Made by a program: the position numbers and the translations under genes
Source: Seminavis robusta
Taxonomy: Eukaryota > Bacillariophyta > Bacillariophyceae > Naviculales > Naviculaceae
Assembly (NCBI GenBank): GCA_903772945.1
Contig: CAICTM010001340.1
Location: forward strand, 1-31,329
Direction of reading: 5' to 3'
Length of the DNA: 31,329 bases
In this document: positions 21,085 to 29,847 of the stretch, one piece after another
Position numbering within the stretch: position 1 is the first letter of the stretch
Layout: each line of letters opens with the position of its first letter
The notes under the pieces: generated by a model
The model's input: only the letters and a program-made list of their open reading frames with translations
Databases searched by the model: none
Told to the model about the DNA's origin: nothing

Positions 21085-23086
21085 CTATAAATGTGAGAGT
21101 GTATTTGCCACCACCATTGTGAACTGGTTTCTGCACTTCACAATCCAAAGCAATCAAATTACATCGTCGTAAAATGTTTCCAACATGATTAAACCAAGTT
21201 TTGATTTCATACTTCAATCCATCGGTAATCAGCAATAGCTTTGAAGCAATATCAACCTCGAGAACGGCATAGTGACTATTACCGTGCAGGATGCTAAGTA
21301 CTGTTGTACAAGTGGGTGCTAGTTGGCGACACTCTTCTGGTGTGAGGATGCTTGTCGGCTGGACGCAATGGATCAACTGAATATCACCCCGATGCACCAG
21401 ATGCGCTGCCATTGCGGAGAAGCTACCAATGAAATCAGTTTCAAACCAGCGATCAGTTTCACGGTTTTCCTTCATATAAGCACTGTCACCAATGCTCAGA
21501 AGAAAGTGTCCCATAAAGCAACACTCAGGACAATCCAAAGAGGGATGAACAAAGTGAAAAGAACCACCATCGATGGTAGTTACCTTCTTTGTGGCTGTTA
21601 CCAACTTCCATGAAGTAAGAAGATCGTACTTCTTCGATTGTCGTTTTGTGGTAGTCTTGATCCGATCGGGTTCCTTGGTGGTTTCTGTTAGATCGGGTTC
21701 CTTGGTAGTCGGCTTGACGGTTTTGGTAGTAGTCGACTTATCCATGTCAAGCAAGGAATCCCGTCGTTCTAACTCTCCGTCCGACACATCTGATCCTTCG
21801 TCCCAGAACTCCCGCAATTCTGACAATTTTGATGTGGCATTGTCGTCGTCGTCGTCGTCGTCGTCGTCACTGTCAGATCCGGTAATGAAATCCTTGGCAA
21901 TTGAATCAAAGTGCTCATCCTTAGCCACATGCATACGTTGCTGGACAGTCTCACATGCTCTAAGCTGTGTGCGATCACACTGAGTCGTATCCTCGTAGTG
22001 TCTCCCAAAAACAGTTTCATAGGCCGAGACTGCATTGGTGCCAAATTGCTCTTGAGAATTCATGACACCCATTGCTCGTCCAAGATGGAATGTCCAATTG
22101 GGATTGGGATTCCCTCTTTGTCGCAACTCCTCTTCGATATTATCCAGAATGCGCTTAACTAGCTTGTTCTGGCTCTCAACAGAGCCCTGTTCATTTGGCT
22201 TTCTAGGACGGCCAGTGACTGTTGTGATAGCCGGCGAATTGTCTTTGAGCATTTTCAAAACAACTTTCGAAACAAACTCTTTGCCATTGTCCGTGTGAAA
22301 GACACGAGGAAAGCCCATAAAACCAAATATGTAGCTCAAGGAATGCGCTACGTATACTGGCTTCTTGCGTGGTAGACAATCAAGGACCGTAAGTTGAGTC
22401 AAATGATCCTTGCACGTCAGCACCCATCGCATTGTCACTCCGTAGACATTGGGCATGCGTCGCTTACGAAAATCGATGAGATCGACTTGACAGCGATCCA
22501 AAAACCGGTAGCTGCGGATGGGTTTCAAAGCTCCTAGCTGCTTCTTGATTCTGGGATTGGCTCGGCTGCAAACAGGACAAAGCAAGCAGAATTGCTTTAC
22601 CTGATTTTCCGTAATGTTGTTGTAGGTAACACAAATAAGTTTGTAGGTGGGAGTGCTTTTCATGTGTCCCTTTTCACTATGAGCATGATAGATGATATCA
22701 AAGATTTCAACACTGGGTACCATCAAGGTTCCACCTGCCTTCTTGCTGGGTTCTTTCACTGTGATCTGGAATAGGTCTTCTCCACAGGCGAATTTGACCC
22801 GATGAACAATGTACTTCTTGATGATATCGTACCCTTTCTTGTTGTTCTTGCGGTAGAGACGTTGTTCATCGTCATCATCATTGTCCCAATTGTTCCATAT
22901 CTCAATGATATCATTCCACTCCCGTTGTGTCAATTCATTGCTTTTCTTCTTGCTCGAAGCTTGTTCTGCAGAATCTTCAAGAGCATCAACATCTTGACCT
23001 ATACCAAAAACTCTTCTATTAAAAGCAGCTCTGAATTGCTCTTTCAGTCGAGCCTCTTGTGTCTCGGGCATGGCCGCTGCTGCCAT
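21077..23086 (-). pseudogene. Transposon protein, N-terminal part: H2C2 finger, DDE integrase core, Ulp1 His/Asp
   Basis: The ATG at 23084-23086 (MAAAAMPETQEARL) is the first good start; the frame upstream has only a GTG. An H2C2-type finger spans residues 134-173 (HAHSEKGH ... CLLCPVC). The integrase core follows: VDLIDF (Asp about 202), HTDNGKEF (Asp about 266) and RPRKPNEQGSVE (Glu about 304). These blocks are typical of KRBA2/SCAND3-like integrases, related to Ginger transposases and gypsy integrases. A run of Asp follows, then a Lys/Thr linker, then HYAVLEVD and LLITDGL, the His and Asp blocks of a Ulp1-like protease. The frame stops at TGA 21077-21079. A +1 shift at about 21077-21084 joins it to QQDGHSCGP and the zinc-binding modules. 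All three integrase acidic residues are present, so the split is the main visible defect. Confidence 0.8.
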
Positions 23087-23164
23087 AATGCAGTACCAAC
23101 CAGTAGGTCCTGAGGAGAGTGGGAGGGAGGAGGGAATTTCTTCACCGAGCACAGTTGTTTGTTG

Positions 23165-23587
23165 TGCACTACGCTAAAAGCTAGTGTAAAGATCTTTCGA
23201 GTGTTTTGAGTTTGAGAGAATGAAAGTTATGAGAGGATTAGAAAGCTATGAAAACTAATCAACGAGAGAGATCCACAATCAAAGGATCGTAGATCTGAAC
23301 TCCCGCGGGAGACTGTAAAGTGTGATAGAGTACGTTGCGGTAGCAATCCTACTCACTCCACGATCCAAAAACGGAACGCGTGGAAGATTCGTCTAGCATT
23401 TATCTAGTAGCGTGGAATCTCTCCACGCCAGCTAAATATCTAGCGCGATGTTTCACTATCGACCTGGTACGACTAGCGGTCATGAGAACCCTGTCTCAAT
23501 GACTATTCACGAAAGACTCAGTCATGAGTCGAACTCAAACCCTATCTAGGATCGAGTCGTGAATAAGGCTAAGAGCCGTGTATTGCA
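23165..23587 (-). repeat. 3' LTR of E2 (423 bp)
   Basis: Starts TGCACTACGC and ends GTATTGCA. It differs from the partner LTR at about 23336 (C versus G), at two positions near 23466-23471 (CTGGTACG versus CTAGTATG) and near 23560 (GTCGTG versus GTCGCG). Read on the minus strand it lies just upstream of the integrase-type transposon gene, where it could supply a promoter; that is inference. Confidence 0.95.
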
Positions 23588-23600
23588 TTCGCCCCCTGAC
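23588..23600 (-). other. Polypurine tract of E2
   Basis: On the minus strand CAGGGGGCGAA lies directly 5' of the 3' LTR, the position and composition expected for the primer of plus-strand DNA synthesis. Confidence 0.65.
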
Positions 23601-23746
23601 AAGGGTCACGGAAGGCACGACATCAGTCGGACAAGGAGAACATATGAATTAAAGTGCGGGGCACTATCCGGAGATTGGATGTAGACATGTGCGTCGCACG
23701 ATGGCAATCCTACAAGGGGATCAGGCCTTGTATGGGTGTAAATACC

Positions 23747-24105
23747 TTATGTTCCAAGTCTGGTAGACTGTGCCGCTACTGGCGGTAGTATGTCGGAGCC
23801 GTACAGTGCCATTGTTATTGACTCGGTCTGTGTGGTAAGGACCTTTGTGCTTGGCTGACCGTACTTGCGGTGCTGATACTGATGAATCATCACATTGTGT
23901 TGATGAGGGACACGTGTCGCGTTCTCCCTATCGTTGTTTTTCTGGATAAGTCGTTGGCGACGTTCCTTGATGCATTTCCAGTTTGCTTCGAAACGGATGT
24001 TGTGAATCTTGTCACGATTGACGCGCGTGAACTTGCGACGAAGTCCATGTTCATCCCGGAGAGTCTTCTCGACCTCTGCGCGGGACTCACGTTCTCTGTC
24101 CATGA
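23747..24105 (-). pseudogene. E2 integrase C-terminal remnant
   Basis: The 118-codon frame contains FEANWKCIKERRQRLIQKNN, DRENATRVPHQHNV and YQHRKYGQP. This is the pattern seen near the end of gypsy integrases, where the helical region leads into the small beta-barrel (NW..I..R.Q..I..N..REN..R). The catalytic integrase core and RNase H that should precede it are absent. The nearest upstream Pol sequence (ELRGFIGPMN) is the reverse transcriptase/RNase H connection, so the deletion junction lies near 24110-24165. Confidence 0.7.
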
Positions 24106-24165
24106 CAACCTCAGCCGGTCATGGATACTGGGTAACCTACGTCTGTTTTAGAACAATGGTTGGTG

Positions 24166-25719
24166 GTTCATTGGTCCAATGAATCCACGAAGTTCCTTCC
24201 TATTCGTAGGAGGAGCGATAGCTGGATCGCATCTATTGTCCTTTAGTTAAGGGTTGGATTCCTTCTCGAGTAATCCAATGGTCTAGATACTCAAGTTCTT
24301 CCTTTCGAGGAAGGCCTTGGTAGTGTTGATTTTAAATCCGACTTTTTGAAGTCTTTGGAAAAATTCATCTAACTATTCAACGTGATCTACTAGATCGTCG
24401 TCAGTTAGGATGAGTTGATCATCAATGTATGCACGGACATTTTCTAAGTCATGCATGCGTTTTTTCATCTTCCTTTGGAAGATGTCGGGACTATTACATA
24501 GGCCCATTGGCAACCTCTGGTACTCGTGCTTTCCCCACGGGAGTACGATGGTACAGAGTTGCTTCGAGTGAGGTGACAGCTCGATGTGATAGCGTCCCAT
24601 GTTCAGGTCTAGACTAGTGGCTGGCGTACTTGAATCCATCTAGATTCAAGAGCATGTCCTGTATTTTTGGGATAGGATAAGGCTTCCGCTTAATCCTTTT
24701 GTTCAGTTCCCGGAAATCAGAGACGAATCGTACAGATCCATCTTTATTGGGAATGATAAAAGTTGGTGCCGTCCACTCGGAACAGTTTATCTTTTTAAGT
24801 ACTCCTGCTTTGCAGAGACGTTCAACCTCTGTCTTGAGAGTGTTGGTATGGACACGTGGAGTAGGGTGAGCCCTAGTATAATAGGATTTAGCGTCGGGAC
24901 GAAGTTCTACTTCGTAGTCGTCCATTTGCAACTCTCCCAAAGTATCCTCGACTGGGTCGGAGCACTTGGTTGAGAAGGCATGAGGCAGTTCTTGCTCTTC
25001 CTGATTTAACTGAGTTCGACTCTGGCACATCTGCCTTAAGTCAGTTTGTTCGTATATTGCATCAAGAATCTTCTTGAGACTATCTGCACTGTTGCTGACA
25101 GCTGCAGGATCAGGAATGGAGAAGTTCTCTTCTCTATCGGTATCGCCATCTTTCGCAGGGAAAAATATGCTGTTCCACTCCATTGACATGGTAGTGAAAT
25201 CAAACTTGATTCTTAGGTCGGAGAGAGTGTCTTGACCTATGATCACGTCATGCGCCCCCAAGTTCTTGGTGACGTATCATGAATGCACCTTTGCACTTCG
25301 TGCTGGTGTTTAGTTCTCCTGCAGGGGTAGTCCACATGGTTTGGACGCCCCCAAGATTCTTCATGAGTAAACTCTTAGCATGAGTTTGAGTAATTAAAGT
25401 TCCGGATGCTCCTGTATCCAGTAAGCAACAGAGTGTAACGGGTTTTTGTTTCCCTTTCTCTCGTCTGTTAAATCTAACATAGACGATAGTTTTGAGGTCT
25501 CTTGTCTTGCGACGTTGACGAGTTGATTGGCCATGGACGAAGTTAACGATGCTGAACAGATCGTCAGAGTCTAGTTGAGCAGTTGCTAGGCAATTATCTA
25601 ATTTGCCGTAGACTTCATTAGTTGCAAACAAATCTTGTTTACTATTTAGTGAGATATCTTCATCACTTAGGTATGAGAAATCGGAACATGGTTCCGTTGA
25701 ATCATCATCCTGGCCTAAT
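24166..25719 (-). pseudogene. pol: E2 Pol: protease and reverse transcriptase, frameshifted
   Basis: The frame is open directly after the gag UGA (25722-25724). The protease has LLDTGASGTLI at about 25400-25435. A 41-bp deletion relative to E1 near 25276 shifts the frame, and translation resumes with HDVIIGQDTLSDLR. Reverse transcriptase begins with AGVLKKINCSEWTAPTFI and KDGSVRFVSDFRELNK. It breaks again by one base near 24620, and continues as SLDLNMGRYHIELS, RLPMGLCNSPDIFQRKM and AYIDDQLIL, which carries the YxDD catalytic motif at about 24430. Thumb sequence (FERK-like ERKNLS, ITREGIQP) and the connection (PPTNRKELRGFIG) follow, with stops and shifts. These blocks are typical of Ty3/gypsy reverse transcriptase. 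The product is inactive. Confidence 0.85.
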
Positions 25720-25721
25720 CC

Positions 25722-27040
25722 TCAGACGGAGATCTCTCCATCCGAATGATTGAAGTCGAATTCGGCAAGCGCCTTGTCAACGGCAGCCATTTTCTTGTCC
25801 ATCATGTTGATGGATCCAACAGAGGAGTTGTCCTCGTTGTCGGAGTCGTCTGACTTGCGCTTGGCAACATGGTTGCATTCGCTTTTCTTCTTGCGATCAG
25901 CCTTGACCGCAGCGTTGGAGACTTTCTTCATAAGGACAGAGAGTTCCTTCTTGGTGTAGGACTTGGCGTCGTCGGACTTGCGCTTCCAAGTCTTGTTCTT
26001 GTTGTACGCTGGCTTGCTATCGTTGTCAGACGAGGACTGAGACTTGGCCTTGAGCTTCTTCAGAGTCATGCAGTCAGCAGTGTTGTGAGTGCTGGACTCG
26101 TGGTAGTCGCACCACTTTTCTTCGTTCTTGGAAGAGTGGTCGTTGTTGCGAGTAGACTTGTACTTCTTGCTGTTGTTCTTCTCGAAGGAGCTTGCTTGGC
26201 ATACACCGCCCTTGTCAAAGTTTCGGAGGATTCATGCGTTCGCAGAACCAATGGTTCTCCGATAGGAGCTGAGAAAGGATCGAAGTCGTTTTCGTCCATC
26301 TTCTTCATCCACGAGCGTGGAATTCCATGACAAACAATGTCAATGACTTCGTCATGGTTCAATGTTTGGTTGGGTCAAAAGGTGGTAGACGAGGAGTTCA
26401 TCGGCATTCATCGACTGAGGTTGTTGACATAACCCGAGTAGCATATCAGAGGCTTACGCATCTTGCGGCGCATGAAGCGTTTCTGCTTTTCAAGAGCCTT
26501 GTAGGGACAGACCGCTTCGATACAGGCATTTATGCCAAACGTAATGTCAGTGTCGTCCAAAGCAGGCTGAGCTGCTCCGTTCCAGGCAGCCTGGAAACGT
26601 ACTTGGAAAGCGGCTTCGTCTTCACCGCCACGTACGTCGCGTGGAGGAATCGTGTTGACTGCAATCTGGCTCAATGCATTCCAACGTATTTCACGATGGC
26701 CTGCACAGCTAGATTCGTAACTGCTCTTGGCAGAGCTAGAAGTCATCTCGTTGAGGAGGTTATGTTTGTCTTCAGGCGTAGCAATGGCGAGCCCGATGAA
26801 GACTCTCTCCATACGCCCAGCCCACTTGATGGTTTGACGTGGAGTCTCAGATCCATTGATGATTTGGACCTTGAAGGAGTACTTGGCGCTGTCAGCATCT
26901 GCTGGAACAGTGCGAAGTTTGTAGGTGGTAGAGCGAGAATCGTCGATTTCGCATTCATCGTCGCGGTCGATGAGAGGAAGGATTGGTTTGTCGCGCAGCT
27001 TAGACTCGAAGCTGGTGTACGCGTCTTTGGCAATCTTCAT
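25722..27040 (-). pseudogene. gag: E2 Gag, frameshifted
   Basis: Starts at the ATG 27038-27040 (MKIAKDAYTSF). The N-terminal 200 residues are intact and align with E1 Gag (RDKPILPL, TTYKLRTVPADA, ETPRQTIKWA, EMTSSSAKSSYE, ALEKQKRFMRRKMRKP). Frameshifts follow near 26370-26410 and within 26066-26230. The C-terminal part includes the CDYHESSTHNTADC knuckle and the Lys/Ser-rich tail, and ends at UGA 25722-25724. In the undamaged parts it is in the same frame as Pol. Confidence 0.85.
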
Positions 27041-27069
27041 GGTGAGGAATAGGTTGAGGGTAGCTGAAA

Positions 27070-27091
27070 GCTATTGTGTTTGTTAACAAAA
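27070..27091 (-). other. Putative primer-binding region next to the 5' LTR of E2
   Basis: On the minus strand the LTR is followed by TTTTGTTAACAAACACAATA, identical at E1 (2316-2337). tRNA-primed elements normally show TGG, complementary to the CCA end, within a few bases of the LTR. It is absent here, and a TTTGTTAACAAA palindrome occupies the place. Confidence 0.45.
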
Positions 27092-27514
27092 TGCACTACG
27101 CTAAAAGCTAGTGTAAAGATCTTTCGAGTGTTTTGAGTTTGAGAGAATGAAAGTTATGAGAGGATTAGAAAGCTATGAAAACTAATCAACGAGAGAGATC
27201 CACAATCAAAGGATCGTAGATCTGAACTCCCGCGGGAGACTGTAAAGTGTGATAGAGTAGGTTGCGGTAGCAATCCTACTCACTCCACGATCCAAAAACG
27301 GAACGCGTGGAAGATTCGTCTAGCATTTATCTAGTAGCGTGGAATCTCTCCACGCCAGCTAAATATCTAGCGCGATGTTTCACTATCGACCTAGTATGAC
27401 TAGCGGTCATGAGAACCCTGTCTCAATGACTATTCACGAAAGACTCAGTCATGAGTCGAACTCAAACCCTATCTAGGATCGAGTCGCGAATAAGGCTAAG
27501 AGCCGTGTATTGCA
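27092..27514 (-). repeat. 5' LTR of E2 (423 bp)
   Basis: Same ends and length as the partner at 23165-23587. Its outer edge is followed by the target duplication GTTG and then by GTTGAACAGTAAC of the host element. It would carry the E2 promoter, directing minus-strand transcription through gag. Confidence 0.95.
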
Positions 27515-27518
27515 GTTG

Positions 27519-28200
27519 GTTGAACAGTAACAATTAATGCAACAAGCAGAACAAGAAGATATCTCCACAATAAATGTTGGTCTCAATCGGTTCTATATTG
27601 GTGGAGTTACTACCAGTACTATAGCTACTAGCTGGAATGCATGGATGCATGTACTCAGCTTGGTTGGCTATGAGGACTTGACGCCGTTCCGACGTTCCAA
27701 CAGCCGATGGATGGATCCAATTGACGGTGGATCAAAGATTTGATGCCATTTGGATCCTATGCCGATTCTCAAGAATCGGCATTTTGGATGACCCGATTCT
27801 TAAGAATCCTCTTTCTCCAGATTCCTCGCACCAGACCGGCTGGCTTACCGCCACTCGTGGTGTGACTTTTACCGGTACTCGTAGTGATAAGGACTTTCAG
27901 ACAATATGCCCTCCACACACAGTCTGGAGGAAACAATCGGGAATTCAGGTAGTTCCGGTACATGTAAAATATTTCAATTCAAATTTGCAGAGTAAAGTTT
28001 ATCTTTAATCATACGATTCTAGAAAAGAGTGACTGGATTAATTATGTAAATTTTACAGAAACAGGTCATATCTTTAACCCTAACGTTACCGCATCTACCA
28101 GTCGCCAACAGTCTTCCGGACAAAGACTCGAAAAAAATGCTCCTCACGAGGCATTCTGGCAAAATTTTCGAACCTCATTCTATTTTTTGATGTTTTTCCT
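27519..28200. other. Far flank of the integrase-type transposon and adjoining DNA, no gene
   Basis: This is the sequence originally contiguous with 23160 before E2 inserted. It includes GATTCTCAAGAATC near 27769-27780 and the perfect GATTCTTAAGAATC at 27795-27808, matching the palindromes at the other side. The promoter and terminal sequence of the transposon should be here. Beyond about 27830 nothing is recognised. Confidence 0.55.
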
Positions 28201-28207
28201 TCATTTG

Positions 28208-28380
28208 AAAAAATACACAATCCCGTTTTCAAAACAATCCGGGACTGTGTATTATACACTCTGAGCGTGTATAGTACACAGTCCCGTTTTTTTGAAAATC
28301 CGGGACTGTGTTTTATACACGCTCAGGGTGTAAAATACACAGTCCCGTTTTTTTTGGGAAACGGTTTTGTGTATTTTCCA
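28208..28380. repeat. Compound foldback repeat (MITE-like)
   Basis: Two adjacent hairpins (28240-28286 and 28301-28346) share arms CGGGACTGTGT...ACACAGTCCCG, with inner arms TATACAC/GTGTATA-like and tops CTCTGAGC and GCTCAGG. Outer sequences AAATACACAATCCCGTTTT (from about 28211) and AACGGTTTTGTGTATTTT (to about 28378) form a further enclosing inverted pair. No coding capacity. Confidence 0.85.
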
Positions 28381-28401
28381 ATTTGGAACGATTGAAATCA
28401 T

Positions 28402-29102
28402 TCACGAACTTGAATGTCGAACTGAATGATTCGATTCGATTCGATTCGATTGAATCCGCCCACCTTCCCAGACAGGGAATGAAGAGATTCTACAGAACGG
28501 AGAGTATGAGTTAACAGGGAGCCCATCTTTCACCTTCAAACTCCCTTGGATTACATTCAAAAACTCAGTGAGGTCAGCAAAGCGTCCCAACAAGAAAGCC
28601 AAAGATTGCGTGGTAGGAGATGTTGCAAGTATGATCAGGGAGGGGAGCATCGATGTAATTAAATCCTCTAGGTTGGAAAAGAGACCAATTTCAAGGAGGG
28701 TGATGCAGTAGTGAAGAGATTTGGAACTTTGCATGTTCCCAGTTGACTGACCTTTTTGATGACACACAAACTGTGGCCGACCTTAAGCCGGAGGCAAGCG
28801 ACATTCGAAAAAAGTGGCCGTCCTTGGATTCGCAAAGCACGTTCGAGCTCTTCCAGGTCATTGATACTACAGCCCCCCCCCCCCTTCAAAAACCTTCTTA
28901 TTTGTGAACATGAAGCCTCTCTGTTTTTCCCATCCCCCGGCCATCTCCATTCTACCCCCAAAACCCTAGAAAACCAGGTATTTACCCCACTATTGACCCT
29001 TAAATATTCCCAACCTACGATTCTTTCCACAAATAGTAGTAAAATTCCCGTAGAATCCTCTATTTTATCCCCCAACCCCCCTAAACTGCTCTCTTTTTCC
29101 AA
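28402..29102 (-). pseudogene. Possible degenerate coding trace, unknown
   Basis: Two overlapping minus-strand frames (28668-29102 and 28402-28767) could be parts of one broken sequence. The first contains INDLEELERALRIQG and ACLRLKVGHSLCVIKK, and the second a leucine-rich stretch (LLEIGLFSNLEDLITSMLPS, SLAFLLGRFADLTEFLNVIQ). A frameshift near the A-run at 28748-28753 would join them. The leucine spacing vaguely recalls leucine-rich repeats, but there is no firm domain. A run of 11 C at about 28872-28883 and a TTCGA microsatellite at 28430-28452 lie in or next to it. Confidence 0.25.
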
Positions 29103-29570
29103 CGGTTTTTATAGATGTGTGAATGAAAGCACGACTCTCTTGGCAGTTATTTCATTCCCAGTTCCTTTGGGAGTTGAACCTGACAGGATGTTCTTCGAAG
29201 TCAAAAGGGGCCACGTCATCACTGTGACTCGTGCTTTTGAAATATGCTGGGTGTTGGTGGGACTGAGTCGATCTTAATCGAATAGGTTCGAATTCGATTT
29301 GATTTAGAGTGTGGTTAATGTATTCCTCGACATCATAATGGGTCTCGTTTTAGAGTTGGGTTAATGAGACAGTTAATGGGGGTTCTCGTTTTGCAGGAGA
29401 GACGTTAGGCTTAGGTCCAAAGTGTGCCATGGCATTAAATGTCAATGATGTCATCGCAGCTTGAGATTTCAAAAAAGACTGGCTATTTATTTGCTGCTAG
29501 TTTCGTACGCCTGCCTGGTATCCATCTCTAAGTAATTGTCAAGCTGCAAACAGATAATTGCTCCAGAAAA
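29103..29570. other. Non-coding, nothing recognised
   Basis: AT-rich DNA with no convincing frame. Frames on both strands end in low-complexity sequence. Short repeated phrases such as GTTAATG...GTTAATGGG and GGTTCTCGTTTTGC occur at 29310-29400. Confidence 0.4.
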
Positions 29571-29845
29571 TCCTTCTGCCAAACAATGAATCGACTCTGC
29601 GAGCCATTCTGTGCAGTTTTCAGTGTGCTTTTGGCAGAAAAAAATCATCTGCCAGAGACAAACACCCTCCTGGCAGAAAAAAAACCTCCTGGCAGAAAAA
29701 AACACCCCGAAGAAAAAACCTCCCGCAGAAAAAAGCCATCCGGCTTTCGAACTGCAGAGTTCGAGGGCTTCTGCAGAGTGCACGCCAGCCTGCTTCAGGA
29801 AAAAAAGTGTTTCTGCGGACTCAAAAAGGGCGTTTCTGCAGAGTT
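29570..29845. repeat. CTGGCAGAAAAAA / TTCTGCAGAG repeat patch
   Basis: Imperfect copies of CTGGCAGAAAAAA occur near 29632, 29671 and 29690, followed by GAAGAAAAAACC and CGCAGAAAAAAG. Related TCTGCC/CTGCAGAG phrases (29574, 29650, 29753, 29770, 29812, 29836) surround them on both strands. Frames through it on either strand are low-complexity and I do not call them genes. Confidence 0.6.
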
Positions 29846-29847
29846 TT

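Larger units (their letters stand above)
23161..27518 (-). mobile_element. Ty3/gypsy-type LTR retrotransposon E2, complete ends, internally deleted
   Basis: Two LTRs flank gag, an in-frame UGA, protease, reverse transcriptase and a scrap of integrase, all on the minus strand. GTTG lies immediately outside each LTR (23161-23164 and 27515-27518), a 4-bp target duplication. The LTRs differ at four of 423 positions, so insertion is recent relative to the divergence from E1. RNase H and the integrase core are missing, and several frameshifts interrupt the rest, so it cannot move on its own. It sits in the 5' flank of the integrase-type transposon gene, 75 bp upstream of its ATG. Confidence 0.93.
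19680..27830 (-). mobile_element. Integrase-type DNA transposon (KRBA2/SCAND3, Ginger-related), split by gypsy insertion E2; outer ends unresolved
   Basis: The minus-strand coding region at 19969-23086 and its 5' flank beyond E2 (27519 to about 27810) form one unit interrupted by E2, as shown by the GTTG duplication at both E2 edges. The GATTCTTAAGAATC palindrome occurs downstream of the coding region (19703-19904, seven copies) and also on the far side (27795-27808, plus a variant near 27768). That fits sub-terminal repeats of one element. I could not find terminal inverted repeats or an outer target duplication, so the stated limits are approximate. Confidence 0.6.
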
